Below are positions 22,798-30,601 of a DNA stretch of 34,613 nt, piece after piece. The notes beneath the pieces are model-generated. The model had not been told where the DNA came from. It saw only the letters and a list, made by a program, of their open reading frames with translations, and did not search any database. A program made the position numbers and the translations under genes. Position 1 is the stretch's first letter, and each line of letters starts with the position of its first letter. Source of the DNA: Nitrospina sp. LS_NOB (lineage in GTDB: Bacteria > Nitrospinota > Nitrospinia > Nitrospinales > VA-1); contig LFLA01000021.1 of the NCBI GenBank assembly GCA_001542995.1, positions 388,875 to 423,487 of the forward strand, written 5' to 3'.

Positions 22798-23595
22798 GTG
22801 AAGGATTTAAACCTGTTTTTTTCAAATTTGAGTGAGCCAGAGATTTTTGCCGGATGCGAACAGGTGTGGGATCCTTTAAAAACACTGGGTCCCCGACTGG
22901 AAAAGCTGATCCATAAAAAAGCTGGGAGCGGGTCTTTTGCCACCCATTTGCAGGGGATAAAGACCACTCTCGATTCATCCGGTTATCACCGTGGCGGAAA
23001 AGGATTTTATGTTGAGGACTGGATCAATCTGGCCGAACCGGTTTATTTGAAAGAGCTGGATATCTTCATCGGCAAGGGAACACAGTTGGAACCTTCAGCC
23101 ATAATAAAGGGCCCTGCCATGATTGGTGAGTCCTGTGATATCCGGCAAGGGGCCTATATCCGTGGCAACACCCTGATTGGAGATCACAGTGTGATCGGCC
23201 ATGCCACCGAAGTGAAAAACAGCATTCTCATGGATCATACCGAAGCAGGCCATTTCAATTATATCGGTGACAGTATTATAGGGAGCCATGTCAACCTGGG
23301 AGCAGGATCGAAACTGGCCAACCTGCAATTTAGAACCATCGATGAAAAAATAAAAGACTATATCAAACCTATCCAGGTCCCCCTTGATTCTGGAATCTTG
23401 AGTACCGAAATGGAAAAACTGGGTGCAGTGATCGGTGACAATGTTGAACTCGGTTGCAACGTCATCGTCTGCCCCGGCGCACTGATCGGAAAAGATGTCT
23501 GGGTCTACCCCAACCTAACCGTCCCAAAAGGCTACTACCCTGGCGGAACTCTGCTCGTCCCAAAAGAGCGCAAACCTAAGTCTATCCAGAAATAA
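22798..23595 (+). CDS. Left-handed beta-helix (hexapeptide) transferase-like protein
   Basis: 265 residues from a GTG at 22798, preceded by a strong Shine-Dalgarno (ACGGAGGTACTCC). The N-terminal 70 residues are unrecognised. From about residue 80 onward there are repeated hexapeptides: FIGKGTQLEPSAIIKGPAMI, GESCDIRQGAYIRGNTLIGD, HSVIGHATEVKNSILM, then AGHFNYIGDSIIGSHVNLGA and IGDNVELGCNVIVCPGALIG. This is the arrangement of the C-terminal acyltransferase half of GlmU-like sugar nucleotidyltransferases, including the HFNYIGDS motif, where GlmU has its active-site His. No nucleotidyltransferase domain is attached. It probably handles a sugar or sugar nucleotide, and lies downstream of the phosphohexomutase, which fits a shared sugar pathway, but this is inference. 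Confidence 0.82.
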   Translation: MKDLNLFFSNLSEPEIFAGCEQVWDPLKTLGPRLEKLIHKKAGSGSFATHLQGIKTTLDSSGYHRGGKGFYVEDWINLAEPVYLKELDIFIGKGTQLEPSAIIKGPAMIGESCDIRQGAYIRGNTLIGDHSVIGHATEVKNSILMDHTEAGHFNYIGDSIIGSHVNLGAGSKLANLQFRTIDEKIKDYIKPIQVPLDSGILSTEMEKLGAVIGDNVELGCNVIVCPGALIGKDVWVYPNLTVPKGYYPGGTLLVPKERKPKSIQK

Positions 23596-24107
23596 TGAAG
23601 CACGACAAATCCAAAGACAAAACCCGGCTCGATGTTTTTTTTGATATGTTCGACGCGGTCGAAGATGATATTTCCCAGTTGGTTTTTGATGATAATGAAG
23701 AGGCCACGGAGATCGGTGGGTATGAGTGCTTGTTCATTGGCTTCAGCAATCTGCGCCTGTATTGCGAAAATTCCGGGGTCCGTTTAGAACAGATAGAAGA
23801 ACAATATCAGGCGCTCAAAGAATCGCCCGCTAACGAAGAATTCGGCACCCTTACAGTTCATGAAGACCTGGATGAAAACAACGAGGTCGTCAATTTCTGC
23901 AAACTGCTGGAACAGATTGAAAACAGTTTTTCCGCTTTTGAACAACGCTCAGAAAAGAGCGGAGAAGTTTTTGACGAATGGACCGGTGTCTTCATCATGT
24001 ACTCCTATCTCAGGAATTATTGCGCGAAAGAAGAAGTCGATTTTGAAAAACTCCAACAGGCAATCTCGCGCCTCCACGCAGAAATGAAAAAAGATGAAAA
24101 TTCCTAA
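23595..24107 (+). CDS. Unrecognised acidic protein with an internal duplication
   Basis: 170 residues. The ATG shares one base with the stop of the beta-helix gene (TAATG), so it is translationally coupled to it. The protein is strongly acidic with no signal peptide. Two halves resemble each other: EIGGYECLFIGFSNLRLYCE NSGVRLEQIEEQYQAL (residues about 30-66) and VFDEWTGVFIMYSYLRNYCA KEEVDFEKLQQAISRL (about 124-160). The shared pattern is F-I-x-x-S-x-L-R-x-Y-C, then an acidic Leu helix. This suggests a tandem helical unit. I do not recognise a family. It may be an accessory subunit for the beta-helix protein, given the coupling. Confidence 0.7.
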   Translation: MKHDKSKDKTRLDVFFDMFDAVEDDISQLVFDDNEEATEIGGYECLFIGFSNLRLYCENSGVRLEQIEEQYQALKESPANEEFGTLTVHEDLDENNEVVNFCKLLEQIENSFSAFEQRSEKSGEVFDEWTGVFIMYSYLRNYCAKEEVDFEKLQQAISRLHAEMKKDENS

Positions 24108-24239
24108 GAAACCCAGATATTTGCAGAATCCGCTCCTATTAAATGATATATTGAATTTGGAAGTTTTCTGCGGGCACAACCCCACAAAATAGCTGAAAAA
24201 TCCGGGGTAAAAACCATACTAAGCCATTGAATTATAAAT

Positions 24240-24322
24240 GCGGATGTGGCGGAACTGGCAGACGCGCTGGATTTAGGATCCAGTGGGCAACCGTGGGGGT
24301 TCGACTCCCTCCATCCGCACCA
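24240..24322 (+). tRNA. tRNA-Leu (anticodon UAG), CCA encoded
   Basis: The acceptor stem GCGGATG pairs with CATCCGC, followed by A-CCA encoded at 24319-24322. The anticodon arm CTGGA-TTTAGGA-TCCAG gives anticodon TAG (UAG), reading CUN leucine codons. The long variable arm (GTGGGCAACCGTGGG region) and the T-arm GGGGTTCGACTCCC are class II features typical of tRNA-Leu. The trigger factor gene follows on the same strand after about 125 bases; an open frame runs through the tRNA into it, but the tRNA part is not protein-coding. Confidence 0.95.
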
Positions 24323-24402
24323 CCCTCTGGCGAGGGAGGCCGATAGTACAAGCTTGTCGAGCCGAGAAACCAACTGTCGGAAAAATAAAGACATTGCCAA
24401 CT

Positions 24403-24421
24403 GGGTCCAGCGTCACGCTGG
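24403..24421. repeat. Small palindromic repeat, family F
   Basis: GGGTCCAGCGTCACGCTGG contains a 7-bp perfect hairpin CCAGCGT-C-ACGCTGG. The same 19 bases occur at 3034-3052, and a version with one extra base occurs inverted at 30271-30290, directly after the lon stop. Here it lies 25 bases before trigger factor's ATG. Confidence 0.75.
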
Positions 24422-24446
24422 TCAATCTTTAAATATTTGGAAAGTT

Positions 24447-25808
24447 ATGAAAATCGAAATCGAAGACGTTGATTCCTGTAACAAAAAAATCAAGTTTGAA
24501 ATCCCTCACCAAGAATACGACAAAAAGCTGAAGCAGTATTATCAGAAACTTGGGCGAGAGGTTAAGGTTCCCGGATTCCGCAAAGGAAAAGTGCCCATCG
24601 CCCTGCTGGAAAAACAGTTTGGTCCGGATGTTAAAAAAGAAGTCCTGAGCAACCTGATCAGCGATGAACTCAATAACGCCATTGTGGAAAAAGACCTGAG
24701 AGCGGTCGGCCAACCCCATCTTTTAGAGGTCAATGCCGAAGAAGGAACCGATATCTCTGTTTCCGCATCTATCGAAGTGCTCCCCACTGTAGAACTCAAG
24801 GACTACTCCAGCATTGAACTGAATATGAAAACACCGCGCATCACGGATGACGATGTCAACCAAACTATCGAAGTGATGCGCCAGCGTAAAGCAAAAAACG
24901 TCGATGTGACCGACCGCACCGCGCGAGATAAAGACTTACTAAAGATAGATTTTACCAGCAAGCTCGGCGATGAGCCCTTTGAAGGAGGGTCTGCCACGAA
25001 CCAGATCATCCAGGCAGGGGGAGGGCAATTGATTGAAGGGCTGGACAAGGGCCTGATCGGCATGGAAATCGGCGAAACCCGCGACATTACGGTGCCGATT
25101 CCCGAGGATTACCACAATAAGGAGATCGCCGGCAAGGATGTCGATTTCCAAATTGTGCTGAAAAGTATTCAAGAGCAACAACTGCCGGACCTGGACGATG
25201 CGTTTGCCAAAAGTGTGGAGGACAAGAATTTTGCGAGCCTGGATGATATGAAACAAAAAGTTCGCTCCGAACTGGAAGATTTCGAACGTAAGGAAGCCCG
25301 CAAATCGGTGAAAAAGAAACTGACAGAAAAAATCACCGAACAGAACCAGTTTGATGTTCCGGAAGGGCTGTTGAAAGAGCAGGTCAAGTTCATGGTCGAA
25401 CAGGCCAGAAAAAAACAGGGTAGAGAAAGCCAACATGACCATAGCCACGATCACGATCATGACCACGATCATGACCACGAACACGGTGTCGAGGTGACTC
25501 CTGAGTTGCTCGATCAGTATCGCGAACCGGCCATGAAAGCCTTGCAGGAAGAATTGATTCTCGACCAGTTGTCTCGCGACCTGGATGCACAAGTCAGCGA
25601 AGAGGAGTTGGAGCAGGAGGTCAAAAACATGTCCCAATTGCTGGGCGGGGGCAACCTGCAACAGATAAAACGGGAATGGGAAAAAAATGGGGTCCTGGCC
25701 CGCCTTCACAGTCGCATGAAACGGGATAAAACCCTTGACGCCGCGCTGGAAAAAATAACCATAAAAGAAGAAATAGTTGACAGAAAAGATATAATTGCTG
25801 ATAATTAA
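24447..25808 (+). CDS. tig: Trigger factor, ribosome-associated chaperone
   Basis: 453 residues from the ATG at 24447; this start is chosen because the open frame further upstream runs through a tRNA. The ribosome-docking signature VPGFRKGKVP lies at 41-50. A peptidyl-prolyl-isomerase domain follows (about 150-240, with DLLKIDFTSKLGDEPFEGGS, IEGLDKGLIGMEIGETRDIT), then the helical C-terminal arms. Trigger factor binds nascent chains at the ribosome exit tunnel. A His-rich stretch at residues 330-346 (nine His in seventeen residues, alternating with Asp) is inserted in the arm domain; this is unusual and could bind metal. Genes clpP, clpX and lon follow on the same strand, the common tig-clpP-clpX-lon order. 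Confidence 0.96.
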   Translation: MKIEIEDVDSCNKKIKFEIPHQEYDKKLKQYYQKLGREVKVPGFRKGKVPIALLEKQFGPDVKKEVLSNLISDELNNAIVEKDLRAVGQPHLLEVNAEEGTDISVSASIEVLPTVELKDYSSIELNMKTPRITDDDVNQTIEVMRQRKAKNVDVTDRTARDKDLLKIDFTSKLGDEPFEGGSATNQIIQAGGGQLIEGLDKGLIGMEIGETRDITVPIPEDYHNKEIAGKDVDFQIVLKSIQEQQLPDLDDAFAKSVEDKNFASLDDMKQKVRSELEDFERKEARKSVKKKLTEKITEQNQFDVPEGLLKEQVKFMVEQARKKQGRESQHDHSHDHDHDHDHDHEHGVEVTPELLDQYREPAMKALQEELILDQLSRDLDAQVSEEELEQEVKNMSQLLGGGNLQQIKREWEKNGVLARLHSRMKRDKTLDAALEKITIKEEIVDRKDIIADN

Positions 25809-25932
25809 TACTCAACCACTATAAAGATATCTAATTATTTTTTAATAACTTACACGCAAAAAACGCTTTCGGAATTGCAGCCGGATTCAGAAAGAAGTTT
25901 TTCCTTGCCGAATTCCTAATCTCGAGAAAACA

Positions 25933-26568
25933 ATGACAGAAACTTACAACCAGTTGGTACCTATCGTAGTTGAACAAACCAGTCGGGGCGAGAGGTCTTA
26001 TGACATTTATTCACGCCTTCTCAAAGACCGAATCATTTTCATAGGAAGTGCCGTTGATGATCATTTGGCTAACTTGATCATCGCCCAGCTGCTGTTTTTG
26101 GAGTCGGATGAACCCGATCAGGATATCTATCTCTATATCAATAGTCCGGGCGGCCAGGTCAGTTCCGGAATGGCCATCTATGACACCATGCAATATATCA
26201 AGCCGGATGTACAAACCATCTGCATCGGCCAGGCGGCTAGCATGGGAGCCCTGCTTCTTACGGCTGGCGCTCCAAAAAAACGGTTTGCTCTGCCGCATGC
26301 ACGCATCATGATCCACCAGCCGAGCGGAGGATTTCAGGGGCAATCCACCGATATTGAAATTCAGGCTAAAGAAATCACCAGAATCCGGGCCATCCTCGAT
26401 AGCATCATGGCCAAGCACTCAGGGAAAAGTGTTTCCCAAGTCAATAAGGATACCGAAAGGGATCACTACATGACGGGCGACGAGGCCAAGGCTTATGGCC
26501 TCATCGACAACGTGATCAGCGAGCGGAAAGAAGTCAAGAAGGACGACAAGAGCAAAAAGAAAAGCTGA
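25933..26568 (+). CDS. clpP: ATP-dependent Clp protease proteolytic subunit
   Basis: 211 residues. The catalytic triad is Ser103 ([11 protein letters not shown]), His128 ([11 protein letters not shown]) and Asp177 ([12 protein letters not shown]). The N-terminus carries [20 protein letters not shown], the short propeptide/axial loop region of ClpP. Family members form a double-heptamer chamber that degrades proteins fed by ClpX. The C-terminus ends in a Lys-rich tail ([10 protein letters not shown]) longer than usual. It lies between tig (124 bases upstream) and clpX (47 bases downstream). A CTCGAGAAAACA precedes the ATG, so the ribosome-binding site is weak. Confidence 0.97.
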   Translation: MTETYNQLVPIVVEQTSRGERSYDIYSRLLKDRIIFIGSAVDDHLANLIIAQLLFLESDEPDQDIYLYINSPGGQVSSGMAIYDTMQYIKPDVQTICIGQAASMGALLLTAGAPKKRFALPHARIMIHQPSGGFQGQSTDIEIQAKEITRIRAILDSIMAKHSGKSVSQVNKDTERDHYMTGDEAKAYGLIDNVISERKEVKKDDKSKKKS

Positions 26569-26615
26569 TTAGAATCGAATAAGCATTCTATTCCAACCCC
26601 TTTGGAGAGGGCTTT

Positions 26616-27860
26616 ATGGCAAAGAAGAGTACCACCGGAAATTACCGCTGTTCTTTCTGCGGGAAAAGTCAGGAAGAAGTCAAAAAACTGATTGCCGGAC
26701 CCAGCGTCTACATTTGTGACGAGTGTATTGAGCTTTGCAATGAAATCATGGTGGAAGAGTGGGCCCAGGAAAAGGGCGAAGACTTCCAGCATCTTCTCAA
26801 ACCCCATGATTTATACAAGCACCTCGACCAATATATCATCGGGCAGGACCGCTGCAAGAAAATCCTTTCTGTTGCCGTCCACAACCATTTCAAAAGAGTC
26901 GACTCCAATTTGGACATGGACGATGTGGAACTGCAAAAGAGTAATGTGCTTTTGATAGGCCCCACCGGGTCCGGGAAAACCCTCATGGCACAGACTCTGG
27001 CGCGAATCCTCGATGTTCCTTTCACCATTGTGGATGCGACCACTCTGACCGAGGCCGGTTATGTCGGCGAAGATGTTGAAAACATCATTTTAAAACTCCT
27101 GCAAAACGCCGACTACGATGTTGAAAAAGCCGAGCGCGGAATCATCTATATCGATGAAATCGATAAGATTTCCAGGAAATCAGAAAATCCCTCAATCACC
27201 CGTGATGTTTCCGGTGAAGGGGTGCAGCAGGCGCTTTTGAAAATCATTGAGGGCACGACAGCCAGCGTTCCCCCGCAGGGAGGCCGAAAGCACCCGCATC
27301 AGGAATTTCTTCAGGTCAACACCACCAATATTCTTTTCATCTGCGGCGGGGCATTCGTCGGACTGGGCTCATTGATTCGCGGCCGTATCGGCAAAAAAAG
27401 CCTCGGTTTCGGACATGACATCGTCTCCAAAAAAGAAATTGAGGAGGAGGATATTTTTGAAAAAACACAGCCGGAAGACCTGCTCAAATATGGTCTCATT
27501 CCGGAATTTGTCGGGCGTTTTTCAGCCGTCGCCACGTTGAAAGAGTTGACCGTTGAAGCGATGGTGCAAGTTTTGACCGAGCCTAAGAACGCTCTGATTA
27601 AACAATATAAAAAATTGTTTGAGTTTGAAAATACAAAACTTAAATTCACCGATGCGGCTATCCGCGCCATCGCCGAAAAAGCGACCGAACGCAAAACCGG
27701 GGCAAGAGGGCTCCGCGCCGTTCTGGAAGAGACCATGCTGGAAATCATGTTTGACCTCCCTTCCAAGCCAGAGGTGGAAGAAGTGGTCATTAATGAAGAA
27801 GTAGTCCTCAAAGGCGAAAAACCCATGTTGGTTTACGAAAACAAAAAACAGGCAAGCTAA
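26616..27860 (+). CDS. clpX: ClpX, AAA+ unfoldase of the ClpXP protease
   Basis: 414 residues. The N-terminal zinc finger has Cys12, Cys15, Cys34 and Cys37 (YRCSFCGKS and [10 protein letters not shown]). Walker A is GPTGSGKT, the pore loop GYVG ([11 protein letters not shown]), Walker [10 protein letters not shown], and the ClpP-docking loop KKSLGFGHD. Sensor 2 is in [13 protein letters not shown]. ClpX unfolds tagged substrates and passes them to ClpP. A GGAGAGGG site precedes the ATG. The lon gene starts four bases after its stop, so the two are likely co-translated. Confidence 0.97.
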   Translation: MAKKSTTGNYRCSFCGKSQEEVKKLIAGPSVYICDECIELCNEIMVEEWAQEKGEDFQHLLKPHDLYKHLDQYIIGQDRCKKILSVAVHNHFKRVDSNLDMDDVELQKSNVLLIGPTGSGKTLMAQTLARILDVPFTIVDATTLTEAGYVGEDVENIILKLLQNADYDVEKAERGIIYIDEIDKISRKSENPSITRDVSGEGVQQALLKIIEGTTASVPPQGGRKHPHQEFLQVNTTNILFICGGAFVGLGSLIRGRIGKKSLGFGHDIVSKKEIEEEDIFEKTQPEDLLKYGLIPEFVGRFSAVATLKELTVEAMVQVLTEPKNALIKQYKKLFEFENTKLKFTDAAIRAIAEKATERKTGARGLRAVLEETMLEIMFDLPSKPEVEEVVINEEVVLKGEKPMLVYENKKQAS

Positions 27861-27864
27861 AGTC

Positions 27865-30270
27865 ATGGGTTCAGAAAAAATCGCGTTACCGCTCCTCCCC
27901 TTACGGGATATCATTGTCTTCCCGTTCATGGTGCTTCCTTTGTTTGTAGGCAGGGAGAAATCCATTCTGGCCCTGGAAAAATCCATGGCCGAGCAAAAAA
28001 GCATCTTCCTTTCCGCCCAGCGCAATCCCAACAACAACGACCCGAAACCCGCAGATATCTACGAGACGGGAACGGTGGCAAATATTCTGCAGATTCTCAA
28101 GCTGACCGATGGAACCATGAAAGTTCTGGTCGAAGGCCTGCAAAGAGGGCGCATTGAAAAGTTCGTCAAAAACCCCGACTATTTTGAGGTAGAAGTCAGC
28201 CGCATCCATGAAAACGACCAACTCACAGCAGATGTCAAAGCGCTGATGCGCAGTGTGGGAACAGTGTTCGAACAATACGTAAAACTGAATCAAAAAATTC
28301 CTCTGGAAGCCGTGGCCGCCAGTTCCAATATCCTGGAGCCACACCGCTATGCCGACACCATTGCCGCCTATATGGTTTTTCAAACCCAGGAAAAACAGGA
28401 GTTGCTCGAAACCCTGAATCCGTCAGACCGATTGAACAAGCTTCTCGGCATTCTCAAATCGGAGATGGAAGTCCTTAAAATTGAAAAACGCGTTCATGGC
28501 AGAGTGCGAAAATCAATGGAACGCAGTCAGAAAGAGTTTTATCTCAACGAGCAGATCAAAGCTATCCAGAAAGAGTTGGGCAAACGCGATGAGTTCAAAA
28601 CCGATATGGATGAACTCAAGCAAAAAATCAAGAAAGCCAAAATGCCCAAGGATATCCATGAAAAAGCCGTCAAAGAATTAAAAAGGCTGGAACTCATGCA
28701 ACCCATGTCCGCAGAAGCCACGGTTGCCAGAACTTATATCGAATGGCTCACCGACCTGCCTTGGAAAAAAGGCGCCGGAGCCGAAAAAATAAAAATCCCC
28801 GAAGCCCAGAAAATTCTCGATAGAGACCATTACGGGCTAGAGAAAGTCAAAGAACGCATCACCGAACACCTTGCGGTGATGAAGCTGGTCAAAAAAATTA
28901 GAGGCCCCATCCTCTGCCTGGTCGGTCCACCGGGTGTCGGCAAAACTTCATTAGGGCAATCCATCGGCAAAGCCATGGGCCGGAAATTTGTCCGCGTCTC
29001 CCTGGGCGGCATACGGGATGAAGCAGAAATCCGCGGGCACCGCAGAACTTATATTGGCGCTCTGCCGGGGAAAATTATTCAAGGCATTAAAAAATCCGGT
29101 GTCCATAACCCTGTTTTCATGCTCGATGAGGTCGACAAAATGAACGCCGATTTCAGGGGCGACCCCTCCTCCGCTTTGCTGGAAGTTCTCGATCCGGAAC
29201 AAAACTCTAATTTCAACGACCATTATCTGGAAGTCGATTACGACCTTTCCAATGTCCTTTTTATCTGTACCGCCAATGTCCTGCACTCCATTCCACAACC
29301 ATTGCTTGATCGGATGGAAGTGCTCCGCCTGCCCGGTTATACCGATCAGGAAAAAATGGGCATCGCCAAAAGTTTTCTCGTACCTAAAAAAATACCCGAA
29401 CACGGCCTGACCAAAAAGAATATAGAAATCACCGACAAGGCTCTCGACAGGATCATCCACGACTTCACTCGCGAAGCAGGAGTGCGAAACCTGGAACGGG
29501 AAATCGCCACACTCTGTAGAAAGGTGGTTAAAACCGTCGTAGAAAAAGGTAAGAAAACCAGCATCAAAATCACCCCGGCTGTTTTGGAAAAGTATCTCGG
29601 CATCCCAAAATTCAAAAAAGCTGAATTCGAAGGCCCGCTGGAAATAGGTAGCGCCACCGGCCTGGCATGGACAGAGTTTGGCGGCGAAACCCTCACCATA
29701 GAAGTCACCGTGCTTCCCGGTACCGGCAAACTTGTGCCCACCGGGCAACTCGGGGATGTGATGAAAGAATCGGCGCAAGCGGCCATGACCTATGTGCGCT
29801 CACGCGCCGGGGATTTAGGACTGCCAAAAAACTTCTACCAGAAAAACGATTTCCACATTCATATTCCAGAAGGTGCCGTTCCTAAAGACGGCCCCTCAGC
29901 CGGAATCACCATGGCCGTAGCCCTGGTCTCGGCACTGACTAAAACTCCCCTGCGTCCTGGCCTTGCCATGACCGGGGAACTGACCCTGACCGGAAAAGTC
30001 CTGCCCATCGGTGGGCTCAAAGAAAAAGTTCTAGCGGCTCACAGGTTCCGCATCACCCATCTCATTATCCCTGTGGAAAACGAAAAAGATATTCCCGATA
30101 TCCCTGAAAATGTCCGAAAGGGGTTACAGTTTTATCCCGCCACCACCATGGATGATGTGATCAAACACTCGTTCGACAAAAAAATCAAACTCAAGAAAAA
30201 ACCCGCCCCGAAAAAAACCAAACCAGTTCCAAAAACGTCCAGCAAACAACCCGGCCTGCGTTTAAATTAA
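27865..30270 (+). CDS. lon: Lon protease (LonA)
   Basis: 801 residues, standard for LonA. The N-terminal substrate-binding domain starts [20 protein letters not shown]. Then come a coiled-coil stretch, Walker [10 protein letters not shown], the Lon-typical [20 protein letters not shown] and Walker [11 protein letters not shown]. The protease domain holds the Ser-Lys dyad, Ser678 ([11 protein letters not shown]) and Lys721 ([11 protein letters not shown]). Lon degrades misfolded and regulatory proteins. Its last 25 residues are a Lys/Pro-rich tail ([16 protein letters not shown]) beyond the usual end. A family F hairpin begins right after the TAA and could be part of a terminator, but no T-run follows. 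Confidence 0.97.
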   Translation: MGSEKIALPLLPLRDIIVFPFMVLPLFVGREKSILALEKSMAEQKSIFLSAQRNPNNNDPKPADIYETGTVANILQILKLTDGTMKVLVEGLQRGRIEKFVKNPDYFEVEVSRIHENDQLTADVKALMRSVGTVFEQYVKLNQKIPLEAVAASSNILEPHRYADTIAAYMVFQTQEKQELLETLNPSDRLNKLLGILKSEMEVLKIEKRVHGRVRKSMERSQKEFYLNEQIKAIQKELGKRDEFKTDMDELKQKIKKAKMPKDIHEKAVKELKRLELMQPMSAEATVARTYIEWLTDLPWKKGAGAEKIKIPEAQKILDRDHYGLEKVKERITEHLAVMKLVKKIRGPILCLVGPPGVGKTSLGQSIGKAMGRKFVRVSLGGIRDEAEIRGHRRTYIGALPGKIIQGIKKSGVHNPVFMLDEVDKMNADFRGDPSSALLEVLDPEQNSNFNDHYLEVDYDLSNVLFICTANVLHSIPQPLLDRMEVLRLPGYTDQEKMGIAKSFLVPKKIPEHGLTKKNIEITDKALDRIIHDFTREAGVRNLEREIATLCRKVVKTVVEKGKKTSIKITPAVLEKYLGIPKFKKAEFEGPLEIGSATGLAWTEFGGETLTIEVTVLPGTGKLVPTGQLGDVMKESAQAAMTYVRSRAGDLGLPKNFYQKNDFHIHIPEGAVPKDGPSAGITMAVALVSALTKTPLRPGLAMTGELTLTGKVLPIGGLKEKVLAAHRFRITHLIIPVENEKDIPDIPENVRKGLQFYPATTMDDVIKHSFDKKIKLKKKPAPKKTKPVPKTSSKQPGLRLN

Positions 30271-30376
30271 CCAGCGGTGACGCTGGACCCAGTGAAAAAG
30301 CCTCCCACCTGATAAGGAGGGGGTTGCCTTAGCCGTCATTGCGAGCCGCTGAAGGCGGCGCGGCAATCCAAGCAGG
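30271..30376. repeat. Family F hairpin and family A arm after lon
   Basis: The gap 30271-30601 has no supported gene. It starts with CCAGCGGTGACGCTGGACCC (family F, inverted). Then comes CCTCCCACCTGATAAGGAGG near 30301-30320, a 5-bp-or-more hairpin. A family A arm follows at 30331-30376 (GTCATTGCGAGCCGCTGAAG with GCGGCGCGGCAATCC). The rest, to 30601, is AT-richer and shows nothing clear. Confidence 0.55.
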
Positions 30377-30601
30377 TGTAGCGAGAGTGGGTTGGCCCTT
30401 TCTACAAATTATTTAAAGAGTGCTGCAAAGACTTCTTTTCCCTGCTGAGTTCTAATTATCGTGGAGCTATTTGATCCTTTTAATACTAAGGTAGAATACT
30501 TTGACGGCTCTGCTTAAATATTGTTGGGGATGATTCAACTTTTTTATGGTTCATCTCAAAATAAAGGCTATTGGAATTTTTAATAAAGCCTCTACCACCT
30601 G

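Noticed and set aside
24246-24446. N-terminal extension of trigger factor through the tRNA
   Set aside because: The open frame crosses the whole tRNA-Leu; the ATG at 24447 matches the normal trigger factor N-terminus.
24939-25709. 256-codon minus-strand ORF opposite trigger factor
   Set aside because: Antisense to a well-conserved gene; the composition is that of a shadow frame.
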